Shown here piece after piece: positions 62,635 through 64,000 of a DNA stretch of 64,000 nt. The stretch's first letter is position 1; every line of letters begins with the position of its first letter. Position numbers and translations under genes: made by a program. The DNA is from Ancylobacter sp. IITR112 (GTDB lineage: Bacteria > Pseudomonadota > Alphaproteobacteria > Rhizobiales > Xanthobacteraceae), in contig NZ_JBGCUS010000001.1 in the NCBI RefSeq assembly GCF_041415945.1, positions 3,658,001 through 3,722,000 of the forward strand. Reading direction: 5' to 3'. A model generated the notes under the pieces. It worked only from the letters and a program-made list of their open reading frames with translations. It did no database searches and was not told the origin of the DNA.

Positions 62635-63090
62635 ATGTCGATTAATAATGTATATCCGCGAAGCATAATCGCAATGATTTTAATATTATTCATAACCGGT
62701 GGCATTTATGCATGGGTATGTATTTTGTTAATATTTAATGATTTAAATAAGATTTCCGATCGCAAGGTTTTTCCTGCCACTGCGATTTCATTATGCTTTT
62801 TGTCCCTCTTTATCGTTTACTTATTAATTATATTCATGCTACCGGGTCTCCGTGTCCATGCGGGGTCACCGCCATATGCCGTATTTTATATAATGATTTT
62901 TATTGCACTAATTTTAATTTTTTCGCTTTATGTATCGATATTATTGGCTAATAGATATATAAGAAAAATGTCCGGCGAGAATGGAGGCGTGGTTGACGAT
63001 TTAGTTCTTCTTTTTCTTATGTTATTTATGATGGCCTCCATTCCTCTTGTTCAGCATCGTTTGAACAAGTTCCTTCGGGCGCGTCACTAG
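62635..63090 (+). CDS. Low-GC four-TM membrane protein, candidate immunity protein for the Rhs tip
   Basis: The 151-residue protein from ATG 62635 has four hydrophobic segments (SIIAMILILFITGGIYAWVC; AISLCFLSLFIVYLLIIFML; AVFYIMIFIALILIFSLYVS; LVLLFLMLFMMASIPLV) and a basic C-terminus HRLNKFLRARH. No family is recognised. Its AT-rich codon use differs sharply from the window. It lies 54 bases after the Rhs tip in the position of an immunity gene; a multispan immunity protein would fit a membrane-active toxin. Assignment rests on context. Confidence 0.6.
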   Translation: MSINNVYPRSIIAMILILFITGGIYAWVCILLIFNDLNKISDRKVFPATAISLCFLSLFIVYLLIIFMLPGLRVHAGSPPYAVFYIMIFIALILIFSLYVSILLANRYIRKMSGENGGVVDDLVLLFLMLFMMASIPLVQHRLNKFLRARH

Positions 63091-63182
63091 TCAGAGGGGT
63101 CGACGATGGGTCGTCGAGTGCTTCAGTGCGGCATCGTCAGGGGGGCTGTTAATCGGGGTTGAATAAGGGCCTCGTATTTAGC

Positions 63183-63251
63183 TGACCTGAGACCCTTTTC
63201 TCCTCCGGCTTAGGAGAGAGTCCGAGGGTTGATGATCCGAGACCATTTTCT
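63183..63251. repeat. Two direct copies of a 19-base motif at the IS end
   Basis: TGACCTGAGACCCTTTTCT (63183-63201) and TGATCCGAGACCATTTTCT (63233-63251) match at 16 of 19 positions, 50 bases apart, between the membrane-protein gene and the transposase stop. The outer copy is the likely terminal inverted repeat of the element; the inner may be a subterminal transposase site or the end of a nested element. Confidence 0.5.
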
Positions 63252-63283
63252 GGACCGCCGGAAGCTGGAGTTTCCGGCCTTCT

Positions 63284-63922
63284 TCACGGCGGTGGGCTGG
63301 GTGCGCCGCCGGGGTTCTGCAGCGAGATCGGGGGTTTGTGGCCGATGGCCCCGTGCGGCCGATCCTCGTTGTAATATCTGAGCCAAGCCTCCATCTTTTC
63401 GGCCGCGTCTGCAAGCGTCAGGAACCAGTGCGTGTTCAGGCACTCGCTGCGGAAGCGGCCGTTGAATGCCTCGATGAAGGCATTGTCGGTGGGCTTGCCG
63501 AGCCGGGAGAAATCCAGCGTCACCCCCTTTGCATAGGCCCACAGATCGAGGTCACGGGAGATGAACTCCGAGCCCTGGTCGACCCGGATCGTCCGTGGAT
63601 AGCCCACCTTGGCGCAGACCTTTTCCAGGCTCGCGACCACGTGCTCGGCCCGATAGCTGAAACGCGGATCGACCACCGGTGAGAAGCGCGAGAAGGTGTC
63701 GACGACCGTCAGCACGCGGATCTTGCGGCCGGTGGCAAGCTGGTCATGGACAAAGTCCATCGCCCAGACATCGTTCGGCCGGGTGGCAGGCGCCCGATCC
63801 TCCCGCAACTTTGCCTTCACCCGACGCTTCGGCGTCTTGTTCCGCAACTGCAGGCCTAGGGGCCGCAGGGTGCGTGCCGGGAGGACATCGGTGTTGACGG
63901 CTTCCGACGTCAAGCGACCCAT
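63284..63922 (-). mobile_element. IS3-family transposase OrfB, N-terminally incomplete
   Basis: The 212-residue frame contains the complete DDE catalytic core: NDVWAMDFVHDQL (first Asp), TIRVDQGSEF (second Asp) and TDNAFIEAFNGRFR (Glu), then YYNEDRPHGAIGHKPPISL, typical of the IS3 family (IS407-like). OrfB normally has another 60 or so residues before the LGLQLRNKTPKRRV segment; here an in-frame stop lies upstream and the preceding codons do not look like a transposase. The first part may be disrupted or in another frame beyond the window, so the element is probably defective. Confidence 0.85.
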
Positions 63923-64000
63923 TCTGTTTATGGATATCGTGCAGGACTACCCGACCATGGGCGGCGTTGCGCGGGTATCGGAGCAGGTCTTCGGGCTGCT

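Overview
The window is high-GC DNA that looks like an alphaproteobacterial chromosome, probably order Hyphomicrobiales (Rhizobiales; Ancylobacter/Starkeya/Xanthobacter-like). The indications are a minCDE operon, an Omp25-type barrel, a SigF-NrsF system with a bufferin operon, a glutathione-dependent formaldehyde pathway, Gfo/Idh-sugar ABC operons, and intergenic palindromes of a type I associate with Rhizobiales. The taxonomic placement is an inference.

Left part (1-17.6 kb): the end of a TctC/Bug-type solute receptor; a cassette of XRE regulator, two paralogous proteins of unknown family, a frameshifted secreted NucA/NucB-type DNase and an overlapping small gene resembling its Bacillus inhibitor Nin/ComJ; a lone glycosyltransferase; a FecI-FecR-TonB receptor surface-signalling locus whose receptor carries a second, Omp25-like barrel at its C-terminus; minCDE; a 14-TM MFS exporter; and an ArgE-type deacetylase divergent from a carbamoylase/allantoate-type M20 amidohydrolase.

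Middle (17.7-41 kb): a glucoamylase overlapping a polyphosphate-glucokinase-like ROK kinase; a trypsin-like autotransporter; a LacI regulator divergent from a five-gene sugar operon (isomerase/epimerase, Gfo/Idh oxidoreductase, ABC ATPase, permease, binding protein) with two LacI-type operators between them; three short repair/hydrolase genes (methylpurine glycosylase, isochorismatase-like, exonuclease III); an ECF42 sigma/DGPF pair with small accessory genes; and sigF-nrsF divergent from bufA-bufB-bufC-doxX. Near-perfect SigF promoters face both ways between sigF and bufA.

Right part (41-64 kb): a single 2903-residue PKS-NRPS protein (KS-AT-aminotransferase-C-A-PCP-E) whose AT lacks the catalytic serine, whose C domain lacks the HH motif and which has no ACP; an OhrR-like MarR regulator upstream of it; frmR-frmA-frmB with a TACT-N6-AGTA operator; a GT39-like membrane glycosyltransferase; an L,D-transpeptidase-like lipoprotein; and a lasso-peptide locus. 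That locus has a PqqD/RRE protein, an HPr-kinase-like peptide kinase, three intact precursors with Asp8 and C-terminal Ser, one frameshifted precursor, and an asparagine-synthetase-type cyclase. Part of it is duplicated at an exact 574-bp offset, leaving a second copy of the cyclase 3' end between precursor genes. The leader protease was not found. The last 2.3 kb is an island behind tRNA-Ser(CGA): a displaced Rhs C-terminal tip, a low-GC four-TM protein that could be its immunity protein, and an IS3-family transposase lacking its N-terminus.

The best candidates for undescribed biology are the NucA/Nin-like cassette with its GGCC repeat, the atypical PKS-NRPS, the duplicated lasso precursor array, and the orphan Rhs tip with its membrane partner.
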